Shown: piece after piece, positions 1 to 7,869 of the stretch
Layout: each line of letters starts with the position of its first letter
How positions within the stretch are numbered: the stretch's first letter is position 1
DNA from: UBA8337 sp963932545
Lineage (GTDB): Bacteria; Pseudomonadota; Alphaproteobacteria; RS24
DNA: 64,000 nt
Assembly (NCBI GenBank): GCA_963932545.1
Contig: CAWVRH010000004.1
Coordinates: 60,376-124,375 of the forward strand
Direction: 5' to 3'
Translations under genes and position numbers: made by a program
Notes under the pieces: generated by a model
The model's database searches: none
Told to the model about the DNA's origin: nothing
Seen by the model: only the letters and a program-made list of their open reading frames with translations

Positions 1-748
1 AAATAGCGCCTTGCGGCAGGCGGCTGGCAGATTTGGTTAGCTCGGGCCCCAGATAATCTGTCATTTTCGAAGGCGTCAGCATGACCCGCGGCAAGGCCGG
101 TAAAATCTCAGTCCCGAATGTCTCGCGGGCAAGATTGAAATCCATACCGCCGCGCAAAGCATCGCGAATGATATCCAGTTTCTCGGTCATTTCTGGCGAT
201 TGTCGTGGCTCCATATAAGGCACGAAAAGATGCGATACTTGCAGCCGATTGGCGGGGGCGAAACGGGCTTTATTTTCATTATAGAAACGCCGCAAATTGG
301 CTTCACTCAACGCATCTGAGCCTTTTTGCGCCAACACAAATTCAATGACCGCCATAGCCACCGCTTTGCGCACGGCGGCATCGCCTTCCAGCAGGCCGAT
401 TTCGAGGCCGCGCTGCACCAAAAGTTCTTCTTCGATGAGCCGGTCGAGCACGAGTTTTTTATCGGCGGCCGTGGGGGCTTTGTTTTTATCCGATAGCAAA
501 GCCTGATAGGCGCCTGCGAATTCTGTGCGGTCGATATGTTGTTGGTTCACTTTGGCGATGGCGCCATCGTTGGATAAGCGCTTTCGGTCGCTGGGCGAGG
601 CCGTCACCAGTGCCAAAAGCAAACCCAAAAGGGCGCCTGCGAGCAGCAGTCGCTCGGGCAAAGGAGAGGCGGAACCCGTGACTGTGTCGCTGTCCTTATC
701 GCTGCCCTTATCGCTTGCGGGCGGTTTACTCTGTTTACCTGTCGCCAT
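1..748 (-). CDS. Membrane-anchored parvulin-type peptidyl-prolyl isomerase (3' end outside window)
   Basis: Reading the minus strand from an ATG at 748 gives 249 codons with no stop before the window edge, so the C-terminus is missing. The first 27 residues are polar and basic (cytoplasmic). A hydrophobic anchor (LLLAGALLGLLLALVTA) follows at about residues 32-48, then a periplasmic SurA/PpiC-like helical region with the usual LVLDRLIEEELLVQRG segment. The parvulin domain appears to begin near the SHLF segment and continues through a GGMDFNLARE helix. This fits a periplasmic folding catalyst for envelope proteins. Its substrates cannot be deduced. It is divergent from pgi across a gap of about 140 bp. 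Confidence 0.8.
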   Translation of the reverse strand, partial: MATGKQSKPPASDKGSDKDSDTVTGSASPLPERLLLAGALLGLLLALVTASPSDRKRLSNDGAIAKVNQQHIDRTEFAGAYQALLSDKNKAPTAADKKLVLDRLIEEELLVQRGLEIGLLEGDAAVRKAVAMAVIEFVLAQKGSDALSEANLRRFYNENKARFAPANRLQVSHLFVPYMEPRQSPEMTEKLDIIRDALRGGMDFNLARETFGTEILPALPRVMLTPSKMTDYLGPELTKSASRLPQGAI

Positions 749-890
749 GGCGCACAATCTAGCGATTGGCGCGCGAAGTGCAAGTCCCGCATTAGCCCGT
801 TTTAACCCTCGCGCGCTTGCCCATTGGTAAACCAGCGAAGCGCTGATAGGATGAGGCACTGTAAACGCATTTCAATAGCGGGTTATCTAA

Positions 891-2132
891 ATGCTCCAAC
901 ACCTGACTTCTGCGCTTTGCGCCACCACCACGCTGCTTTATGAAGCGGCTTTGGCGGCTTTGGCGCGCCATCATGAGGGCTATCAAGAATCGCCTCTGCC
1001 GCATATGGCCTTGCCCGAAAAGCAAGACGATGTGGCGGCCATGCATCAGATGGCGCAGGCTCTGGCGCAAGATGCGGAGCGGATTGTTATCTTAGGCACG
1101 GGCGGCTCTAGCTTGGGTGCGCAAGTTTTGGCACAAGCCCAAACCCAAAAGCAGACCCCTGATTTAATTTTTGCCGATAATCTCGATGCCGATAGCTTTG
1201 CCGAAATCTTGCAAGGCGATATGGCGACCACACGGTTTTTTGTCGTCTCAAAATCGGGCGGTACGGCCGAGACGATGATGCAATTGGGCGGCGCGCTTTT
1301 AGCCTTGGAAGCCGCAAACGCCAAGCCGTCGCATCACGTGGCAGGCATTGCTGGCAGCGGCGACAACGCGCTGCGCCGTTTGGCACGTGCCTATGATTTT
1401 CCGTTGCTGGAACATGAAAGCGATATTGGCGGTCGGTTTTCCGTGCTCACCAATGTCGGTCTTCTGCCCGCCATTTGGGCGGGGTGTGACCCGCAGGCCG
1501 TGCGCGCGGGCGCCCGAAAAACCATGGCAGGCCTTCATGGCACGCCGCAAGATTTTGAACCCTTAAAGGGCGCGGCCCTTCATTTGGCGCATATGCAGGC
1601 GGGGCGAAACATCAATGTGATGATGCCTTATGCCGATGCGCTGGAGCGTTTAGCGTTTTGGTATCGCCAGCTTTGGGCCGAGAGCCTTGGTAAAAAAGGC
1701 CACGGCTCGGTGCCGGTCAACGCGCTGGGCCCCGTCGATCAGCACTCTCAAGTGCAGCTCTATCTCGATGGGCCTGACGATAAGCTGTACACGATTGTAA
1801 CCCACAACACGCGCGGTCGAGGCTGTCGCGTGCCCGATAGTTTTTCGCAAGATCCTGATTTGGCTTCGCTGGCGGGGCATACAATGGGCAATCTGGTGGA
1901 TGCCGAAGCGCGGGCTACGGTGGATGTTTTAATCGACGCCAAACGCCCCGTGCGCCATATCGAACTTGGCGCGATAACCGACGAAAGTCTGGGGGAGGTG
2001 CTGATGCATTTGCAACTAGAGACGATTTACACCGCCGATGGCTTGGGCATAGACGCCTATTCGCAACCTGCCGTCGAGGCGGGCAAAATACGCGCCAAAC
2101 AATATTTGCAAGACATAGAAGATAAGTCATGA
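891..2132 (+). CDS. pgi: Glucose-6-phosphate isomerase
   Basis: Interconverts glucose 6-phosphate and fructose 6-phosphate in the cytoplasm. At 413 aa it is a compact form, shorter than the ~550-residue enterobacterial enzyme. Visible landmarks are the sugar-phosphate loop LGTGGSSLGA (68-77), SKSGGTAET (120-128), the PGI signature GGRFSVLTNVG (180-190), the catalytic Glu in WAESLGK (E264), His in DQHSQ (H285) and the C-terminal Lys in VEAGKIRAK. The stop overlaps the mutL start by 4 bp (ATGA), so the two are probably translationally coupled. No strong Shine-Dalgarno precedes the ATG. Confidence 0.93.
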   Translation: MLQHLTSALCATTTLLYEAALAALARHHEGYQESPLPHMALPEKQDDVAAMHQMAQALAQDAERIVILGTGGSSLGAQVLAQAQTQKQTPDLIFADNLDADSFAEILQGDMATTRFFVVSKSGGTAETMMQLGGALLALEAANAKPSHHVAGIAGSGDNALRRLARAYDFPLLEHESDIGGRFSVLTNVGLLPAIWAGCDPQAVRAGARKTMAGLHGTPQDFEPLKGAALHLAHMQAGRNINVMMPYADALERLAFWYRQLWAESLGKKGHGSVPVNALGPVDQHSQVQLYLDGPDDKLYTIVTHNTRGRGCRVPDSFSQDPDLASLAGHTMGNLVDAEARATVDVLIDAKRPVRHIELGAITDESLGEVLMHLQLETIYTADGLGIDAYSQPAVEAGKIRAKQYLQDIEDKS

Positions 2133-3952
2133 GCCGCATTCGTCGCCTACCCGAAGACACGATCAACCGTATTGCTGCGGGCGAGGTGGTGGAGCGCCCA
2201 GCGAGTGCGGTGAAAGAACTAGTCGAAAACGCCATTGATGCCAAAGCCAGCCAAATCGACGTGAGCTTGGGGGCGGGCGGTAAGACGCTTATCCTCATCG
2301 AAGACAATGGCCACGGCATGAATGGCGAAGAATTATCGCTGGCGGTCGAGCGTCACGCGACCTCTAAGCTGCCCGAAGGCGATGGCGGCGATCGGATGTT
2401 TCGTATCGCCAGTCTTGGGTTTCGCGGGGAGGCGCTGCCGAGCATTGGCGCGGTGGCGCATTTGTCTATTGTCAGTCGCACCAGCGATGGCGAAACGGCG
2501 CATGAAATTCGCGTCGATGGCGGCAAGCTGGGGCCAGTAAAACCCGCAGCTGGGCAGCGCGGCACACGTGTGGAAGTGCGCGACTTATTTTACGCCACGC
2601 CCGCGCGGTTGAAGTTTTTAAAATCCGACCGCGCCGAAACGACGGCCGTGAGCGATATATTGCGCCGCTTGGCGATGGCCAATCCGCAAATCGGTTTCAG
2701 CCTGACCAGCGATGGGCGCAAGAGTTTTGCCTATCCGCCAGAGCATGGCGAGACGGCGCAACTCAAACGCCTAGGCGCAATTTTGGGGCGCGATTTTGCC
2801 GATAATGCCGTGCCCGTTTTGGCTACGCGCGATGGGGTGCGCCTTTACGGGTTTGCTGGCTTGCCGACGTTTAATCACGCCACAGCCCAAAAACAATATT
2901 TGGTGGTGAACGGGCGACCCGTGCGCGACAAATTATTGAACGGAGCGGTACGCGGGGCTTATCAAGATTTTCTGGCGGGCAATCGACACCCAGCCTTGGC
3001 TTTGTTTATTGAGCTGGAGCCCGACGAGTTAGACGTCAATGTGCATCCGGCCAAAACCGAAGTGCGGTTTCGCGATGCCGGTCTTATCCGGTCGATGATT
3101 GTCGGGGGCCTGCGCGCCAGTATGGCCGAAGCGGGGCATCGCGCATCTACCACAGTGGCGGGGCAAACCATGTCGGCGTTTCGCCCCGGTGGCCCCGGTG
3201 GCCTAGGCGGCTTTGGGCAGGCAAATCCGCAAGGCAATTTTGCCGCGGCTCAAAATTTTCAAGCCCCGATGGAGGGTGGCGGCATGAGTGAAGCCGCTGC
3301 CGAATGGCTTTCCACGCCGCAGGCCGCGCAAGCGATGGCCGAAGCTGTGCCGACGCATTTGCCCTTGGGGCTGGCTCGGGCGCAATTGCATGAGACGTAT
3401 ATTTTATCGCAAACCCATGATGGCTTCGTCATCGTCGATCAGCACGCGGCGCACGAGCGCTTGGTTTATGAGCGGATGAAAACGCAAATGGCGGAACGCG
3501 GCATTGCCCGTCAAATTTTATTGGTGCCGGAAGTCGCAGAATTAGAGCCGGATGAGGGCGATTTGATTTTAAGTCGCGCGGCCGAATTATTAGATCTGGG
3601 CTTTGTAATTGAGCGCTTTGGCCCGGGCAGCGATGGCCGCGTGGCAGTGCTTTTGCGCGAAGTGCCTGCCATGCTTTACGGCGCTGATTGTGTGGCGCTA
3701 TTGCATGATATGGCGCAAGAGATGTCAGAGCTGGGCGCCGGACTTGCCTTGAAAGAACGCTTGGAAGAAATTGCCGGCACGCTGGCTTGCCATACCTCGG
3801 TGCGGGCTGGGCGTCGGTTGAATGGCGAAGAGATGAACGCGCTGTTGCGCGACATGGAAGCCACGCCAAACTCGGGCCAGTGCAATCATGGCCGCCCCAC
3901 TTATGTAGAATTAAAGTTGGCCGATATCGAACGCTTGTTCGGCCGCCGCTAG
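2129..3952 (+). CDS. mutL: DNA mismatch repair protein MutL (endonuclease-type)
   Basis: Couples mismatch recognition by MutS to strand removal. The N-terminal GHKL ATPase shows ELVENAIDAKA, EDNGHGM, ATSKL, GFRGEALPSIG and the FYATPARLKFL segment. A Gly/Pro-rich linker lies around residues 350-390. The C-terminal domain carries DQHAAHERLVYE at 437-448, matching the metal-binding endonuclease motif DQHA(x)2E(x)4E, plus ACHTSVRAG and CNHGRP near the end. Families with this motif nick DNA themselves and do not need MutH. The 607-aa length is normal. It overlaps pgi by 4 bp and is followed by a hairpin terminator. Confidence 0.96.
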   Translation: MSRIRRLPEDTINRIAAGEVVERPASAVKELVENAIDAKASQIDVSLGAGGKTLILIEDNGHGMNGEELSLAVERHATSKLPEGDGGDRMFRIASLGFRGEALPSIGAVAHLSIVSRTSDGETAHEIRVDGGKLGPVKPAAGQRGTRVEVRDLFYATPARLKFLKSDRAETTAVSDILRRLAMANPQIGFSLTSDGRKSFAYPPEHGETAQLKRLGAILGRDFADNAVPVLATRDGVRLYGFAGLPTFNHATAQKQYLVVNGRPVRDKLLNGAVRGAYQDFLAGNRHPALALFIELEPDELDVNVHPAKTEVRFRDAGLIRSMIVGGLRASMAEAGHRASTTVAGQTMSAFRPGGPGGLGGFGQANPQGNFAAAQNFQAPMEGGGMSEAAAEWLSTPQAAQAMAEAVPTHLPLGLARAQLHETYILSQTHDGFVIVDQHAAHERLVYERMKTQMAERGIARQILLVPEVAELEPDEGDLILSRAAELLDLGFVIERFGPGSDGRVAVLLREVPAMLYGADCVALLHDMAQEMSELGAGLALKERLEEIAGTLACHTSVRAGRRLNGEEMNALLRDMEATPNSGQCNHGRPTYVELKLADIERLFGRR

Positions 3953-3956
3953 AGAT

Positions 3957-3993
3957 AAAAAACCCCCGCCGCTCGAAAGCGACGGGGTTTTCT
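3957..3993. terminator. Intrinsic terminator between convergent mutL and acyl-CoA dehydrogenase genes
   Basis: The sequence AACCCCCGCCGCT - CGAA - AGCGACGGGGTT forms a GC-rich hairpin with one bulge. It is flanked by AAAAAA on the left and TTTT on the right, so it can act in both directions. It sits between the two convergent stop codons. Confidence 0.75.
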
Positions 3994-4014
3994 AAATCCA
4001 AATGGCTTTAAAAA

Positions 4015-5283
4015 TTAGCCGCGAGGAACGTCGAGTGTCTTCAGGCCTTCTTCATTGGCTTGCGACAGGTCGGCGTATTTTTTCATTTCCAATCGCGCGA
4101 TGGTGCGATTGTGCACTTCGTCAGGGCCATCGGCCAGACGCAGGGTACGGATACCGGCATACATTTTCGCCAGACCGAAGTCTGTCGTTACGCCGCCGCC
4201 ACCATGGGCTTGAATGGCATCGTCAATAATTTGCAGCGCGATGCGAGGGCCTGCCACTTTAATTTGGGCAATCTCACTCTTGGCTACTTTATTGCCGACC
4301 GTATCCATCATATAGGCAGCCTTCATGGTCAAAAGGCGGCTCATTTCGATGTTGGTACGAGCTTCTGCAATGCGTTGTTCCCAAATGCTATATTCAGAAA
4401 CACGCTTGCCAAAGGCCACACGGCTCATCAGACGCGTGATCATTTTTTCGAGCGCGCGTTCGGCAACGCCGATGGTGCGCATGCAGTGGTGAATGCGGCC
4501 AGGGCCAAGACGTCCTTGGGCAATCTCAAAGCCACGGCCTTCGCCGAGCAAGAGATTTTCAACAGGCACGCGAACATTGGTGAGGCGCACTTCGGCATGG
4601 CCGTGTGGCGCATCATCATAGCCAAATACAGGTAGCATCCGCAGCACTTCAATGCCTGGGGCATCGAGGGGAACCAAAACTTGGCTCTGCTGTTGGTGAC
4701 GCGGGGCTTCTGGGTTGGTTTTGCCCATCACGATAGCAATTTTGCAACGCGGATCGCCAACACCGGAAGACCACCATTTCGTACCATTGATGACATATTC
4801 GTCACCATCGCGCTCAATGCGGGTTTCGATGTTGGTGGCATCTGAAGAGGCCACAGCAGGTTCGGTCATCAAGAAAGCCGAACGAATTTCGCCGTTCAAC
4901 AAAGGCACCATATATTCTTCTTTATGGCGATCATTGCCGTAGCGTTCCAAAACTTCCATGTTGCCAGTGTCTGGCGCGGAGCAGTTAAACACTTCCGACG
5001 CAAAGCCAACACGGCCCATAATTTCACAAAGCGGGGCATATTCGACATTGCTCAGGCCAAAGCCGCGTTCGCTTTCTGGCAAGAACAAGTTCCACAGGCC
5101 TTCTTCTTTGGCTTTGTCTTTCAACTCTTCCAAAATTGGCACAACTTGCCAGGGGTTTCCGTCTGCCCGGAAAGCGTCCATTTGTTGATGGTAGGTAATT
5201 TCATTAGGATAAATATGGGCATCCATAAATCCTTCGACGCGAGCAATCAGCTCTTTCGTGCGGTCGTTATGTTCGAAAATCAT
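4015..5283 (-). CDS. Acyl-CoA dehydrogenase, ACAD11-like (4-hydroxyacid pathway candidate)
   Basis: FAD-dependent acyl-CoA dehydrogenase of 422 aa. It closely follows the dehydrogenase half of mitochondrial ACAD11: NCSAPDTGNMEVLERYG, MTEPAVASSDATNIE, INGTKWWSSG, EGRGFEIAQGRLGPGRIHH and LRLADGPDEVH, the last carrying the likely catalytic Glu. The start at 5283 is chosen because GAGGGAGAAG lies just upstream; an upstream in-frame ATG at 5310 has no ribosome site. ACAD11/ACAD10 and bacterial LvaC act on 4-phosphorylated acyl-CoAs, and a gene for the matching kinase half lies at 7870-8946. Substrate assignment is inference. Electrons would go to ETF and then to the ETF-QO at 56729-58441. Confidence 0.88.
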   Translation of the reverse strand: MIFEHNDRTKELIARVEGFMDAHIYPNEITYHQQMDAFRADGNPWQVVPILEELKDKAKEEGLWNLFLPESERGFGLSNVEYAPLCEIMGRVGFASEVFNCSAPDTGNMEVLERYGNDRHKEEYMVPLLNGEIRSAFLMTEPAVASSDATNIETRIERDGDEYVINGTKWWSSGVGDPRCKIAIVMGKTNPEAPRHQQQSQVLVPLDAPGIEVLRMLPVFGYDDAPHGHAEVRLTNVRVPVENLLLGEGRGFEIAQGRLGPGRIHHCMRTIGVAERALEKMITRLMSRVAFGKRVSEYSIWEQRIAEARTNIEMSRLLTMKAAYMMDTVGNKVAKSEIAQIKVAGPRIALQIIDDAIQAHGGGGVTTDFGLAKMYAGIRTLRLADGPDEVHNRTIARLEMKKYADLSQANEEGLKTLDVPRG

Positions 5284-5352
5284 CTTCTTCTCCCTCAAGT
5301 TCAAGGCCAAAGCCTAGAATAAAGCCAGAGGCAGTGCTACCAAAAAAACGCC

Positions 5353-5814
5353 TTAAGAAGGTTCATTTCGCCGCAGGGCAAAAAAATCAGTCAGCAAGTC
5401 GGCACAAGCGCCTTCGCGCAAGCCCCCAATCACCTCTGGCGCGTGATGGCAGCTGGCTTGTGAGAATAGCGCCACGCCATTGTCCACCGCGCCGCCTTTG
5501 CTATCGCCGGCGCCATAATACAAACGCCGCAGCCGCGCATGGGCAATGGCGCCCGCACACATGGGGCAGGGCTCTAGGGTCACATACAGGTCGCAATCGA
5601 TTAGGCGGCTATTGCCAAGCTTGGCGCAAGCCTCGCGAATGGCCACGACTTCTGCGTGGGCAGTTGGGTCATTTTGGCGCCGCATTTGGTTTTGCGCCCG
5701 CGCCAGAACCTCGCCGTTTGGCCCCACAAGCACCGCACCCACAGGCACTTCGCCTTGTTGGGCTGCGGCTTGGGCTTGCTCAATGGCCATTTGCATATAA
5801 TCGGTATCACTCAT
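5353..5814 (-). CDS. tadA: tRNA-specific adenosine deaminase TadA
   Basis: Converts the wobble adenosine of tRNA-Arg(ACG) to inosine. The 153-aa protein has the cytidine-deaminase zinc site: TAHAEVVAIRE (H53, E55) and PCPMCAGA (C83, C86). The frame stays open far upstream, but the ATG at 5814 gives the normal family length and N-terminus (MSDTDYMQMAIEQA). It is divergent from the rluB-like gene across 48 bp, so the two probably share a promoter region. Confidence 0.93.
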   Translation of the reverse strand: MSDTDYMQMAIEQAQAAAQQGEVPVGAVLVGPNGEVLARAQNQMRRQNDPTAHAEVVAIREACAKLGNSRLIDCDLYVTLEPCPMCAGAIAHARLRRLYYGAGDSKGGAVDNGVALFSQASCHHAPEVIGGLREGACADLLTDFFALRRNEPS

Positions 5815-5862
5815 CGTAAACGATACTAGCACGCGAGGCGCAGCACGTGCTACAGGGGAGGG

Positions 5863-6849
5863 ATGAGTGATGAAAAAACTTCCCAATTTGATGGCGACCG
5901 TGTCGCTAAAGTACTGGCTAGGGCGGGCGTGTGTTCGCGCCGCGACGCCGAGCGCATGGTGGCCGATGGCCGCATTGCCGTAAACGGGCGCCGGCTCGAT
6001 ACGCCGGCTTTCAATGTCACCTCGAAAGATAAAATTACCGTCGATGGCAAGCCCGTCGCCGAGCCCGACCCGCCCCGCATGTGGCGCTATCATAAGCCCG
6101 CAGGCTTGGTCACCACGGCGCGCGATCCGCAAGGGCGCGATACCGTGTTTCAAAAACTACCTGCCAGCCTACCAAGGGTAAACGCCATTGGACGGCTCGA
6201 TATTAACACCGAGGGCTTGTTGTTATTAACCAATGATGGCGGCATGAAGCGCTTGCTAGAATTGCCCAGCACGGGCTGGTTGCGCCGCTATAGGGTGCGT
6301 GCCTTTGGCAGGGCCGATGAAGCCAAACTGAAAGATTTAAAACACGGCATCACCCTTGATGGCGTTAACTATAAGTCTATCGAAGCGACGATCGAGCGCC
6401 AACAGGGCGGCAATGTGTGGCTCTCTATGGCTTTGCGCGAAGGCAAAAATCGCGAGATTAAGCGCGTGCTAGAAGCGCTAGATTTGAAAGTGAACCGACT
6501 ATTGCGTCTTTCCTTTGGGCCGTTTCAATTGGGTCAATTACAAGAAGGCAAAGTAGAAGAAGTGCCACGCCGTGTTTTGCGTCAGCAATTGGGCAAAAAT
6601 TGGCAATCGATTATCGATGGCACCGTGCGCGGTGCTGGCATAGATAAAAACGAAGCTGCCACAGAGGCCGCCACAGAGGCGACACCGCGCTCGCGCTCGG
6701 ATGCCAAGCGCGGGAAACTGCGGGACACCAGCGAGCCTTTGAAAGTGCGCAGCCCAAAAGGCAAAAACTTTAAAGCCTCTGGCGGTAAACCATCGGCGAA
6801 AACGCCATCCTCTCGCAAAGGACCTTCCGATGCGCGTGGTCGGCGGTAA
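5863..6849 (+). CDS. rluB: RluB/RsuA-family rRNA pseudouridine synthase
   Basis: Pseudouridine synthase, most likely modifying 23S rRNA. Residues 11-55 form an S4 RNA-binding domain (VAKVLARAGVCSRRDAER). The catalytic motif is GRLDINTEGLLLLTNDG with Asp at 113, followed by the family segment LREGKNREIKRVLE. The last ~80 residues are a low-complexity basic tail rich in Lys, Arg, Ser and Ala, common in alphaproteobacterial members. AGGGGAGGG precedes the ATG. The 3' end overlaps rsmD by 20 bp, so both rRNA-modification genes form one unit. RluB versus another RsuA-family specificity is not decided by sequence alone. Confidence 0.88.
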   Translation: MSDEKTSQFDGDRVAKVLARAGVCSRRDAERMVADGRIAVNGRRLDTPAFNVTSKDKITVDGKPVAEPDPPRMWRYHKPAGLVTTARDPQGRDTVFQKLPASLPRVNAIGRLDINTEGLLLLTNDGGMKRLLELPSTGWLRRYRVRAFGRADEAKLKDLKHGITLDGVNYKSIEATIERQQGGNVWLSMALREGKNREIKRVLEALDLKVNRLLRLSFGPFQLGQLQEGKVEEVPRRVLRQQLGKNWQSIIDGTVRGAGIDKNEAATEAATEATPRSRSDAKRGKLRDTSEPLKVRSPKGKNFKASGGKPSAKTPSSRKGPSDARGRR

Positions 6850-7378
6850 TTGGCGCGGCAAACCTCTGCGCGCGCCCAAAGGAAACGAAACACGCCCGAC
6901 CACAGACCGCACGCGGGAAGCTTTGTTTTCCATGATTACCTCGCGTCTCGATTTTGATAATTTGCGCGTGCTTGATTTATTCGCGGGCACTGGCGCTTTG
7001 GGGCTTGAAGCTTTATCGCGCGGCGCCAGTTTTTGCTTATTTGTAGAAACCCAAGCGCCTGCACGCGCCGCCATTCGAGATAATGTCGAGACCTGCCATG
7101 CGACAGGACACAGCAAAATTTTTCGCCGCGACGCCACCAAACTGGGCCCCTGCACAGGCGGGGGAGCCTATGACCTTGTGTTCGCAGATCCACCCTATCG
7201 TCAAGGGCTTGGTGAACAGGCGTTGGCGGCTTTGTTGCAGGGCGGCTGGTTGAGCGAGGCGGCACTGGTTATTGTTGAAGAAGACAAGCGGGCTAACTTT
7301 CGAGTTCCCCCTGGGTTTAGCGAGTTGGAGCGACGCATAAAAAGCGATACGGAATTAATCTTCTGCACGCCGAGTTAG
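6830..7378 (+). CDS. rsmD: 16S rRNA (guanine966-N2)-methyltransferase RsmD
   Basis: Methylates G966 of 16S rRNA using S-adenosylmethionine. The 182-aa Rossmann-fold enzyme has the characteristic start MRVVGGNWRGKPL, the TRPTTDRTREALFS segment, the SAM loop LDLFAGTGALGLE (48-60) and the amino-methyltransferase motif FADPPY (118-123). It starts inside the last codons of the rluB-like gene, indicating translational coupling. Confidence 0.92.
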   Translation: MRVVGGNWRGKPLRAPKGNETRPTTDRTREALFSMITSRLDFDNLRVLDLFAGTGALGLEALSRGASFCLFVETQAPARAAIRDNVETCHATGHSKIFRRDATKLGPCTGGGAYDLVFADPPYRQGLGEQALAALLQGGWLSEAALVIVEEDKRANFRVPPGFSELERRIKSDTELIFCTPS

Positions 7379-7410
7379 CTAGGAGATACATCACGGCCGT
7401 GCTAGCTTTT
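7377..7410 (+). terminator. Possible terminator after rsmD
   Basis: AGCTAG overlapping the rsmD stop codon can pair with CTAGCT followed by TTTT. The loop contains the self-complementary CACGGCCGTG. The 6-bp outer stem makes it weak. Confidence 0.35.
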
Positions 7411-7437
7411 GCCCAACAATAAAAAAAGGTGACCCCC

Positions 7438-7860
7438 ATGCAATTTGACACCGAAAAATTTGTCTTAGAAATTACAGATGCCGGCATGCAACTCGAGCAA
7501 GCGGCGGTGCTGGCGCAAACATATGCTCAATTCATGTCTATGCAAACCCTCAAGGGCGACGACATTGCTCGCTTAGAAGACCGGGTGCGCGCAGAGCGCG
7601 ATTTATTGGAAGGCCGGCTAACGGCCAGCCATGCGGCTTTAGGGCTTTCTTTGCACAAAGAAATAGAGGCGCAAAGCATCATCAATCGCTCTCAGGTAGA
7701 CGATATCAAAACCCGCATGAAACAATTAGAAGCTCGCATTGAGGGTGGCATTAAAAGCAATCTGTCGGCGATAAAAACCAACGCCAATCAGCATTTGGCT
7801 GCCAATATGATGCTGATCATTAGCGCCATGGCAGGGGTTTATTTTATTGGCGCCGCGTAA
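7438..7860 (+). CDS. DUF1640/CCDC90-like coiled-coil protein with C-terminal membrane anchor
   Basis: 140-residue protein. The N-terminal segment FDTEKFVLEITDAGMQLEQAAVLAQTY resembles the start of bacterial DUF1640 proteins. A long heptad-bearing helix at roughly residues 35-110 is rich in Leu, Ile, Glu and Arg, and a single membrane segment (MLIISAMAGVYFIGA) ends the protein. Mitochondrial relatives include MCUR1/CCDC90B; the bacterial function is unknown. The ATG at 7438 is preferred over an in-frame GTG at 7429 because AAAAAAAGGT sits at the right distance. It is convergent with the phosphotransferase gene 9 bp away. Confidence 0.6.
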   Translation: MQFDTEKFVLEITDAGMQLEQAAVLAQTYAQFMSMQTLKGDDIARLEDRVRAERDLLEGRLTASHAALGLSLHKEIEAQSIINRSQVDDIKTRMKQLEARIEGGIKSNLSAIKTNANQHLAANMMLIISAMAGVYFIGAA

Positions 7861-7869
7861 AACGAGAGC

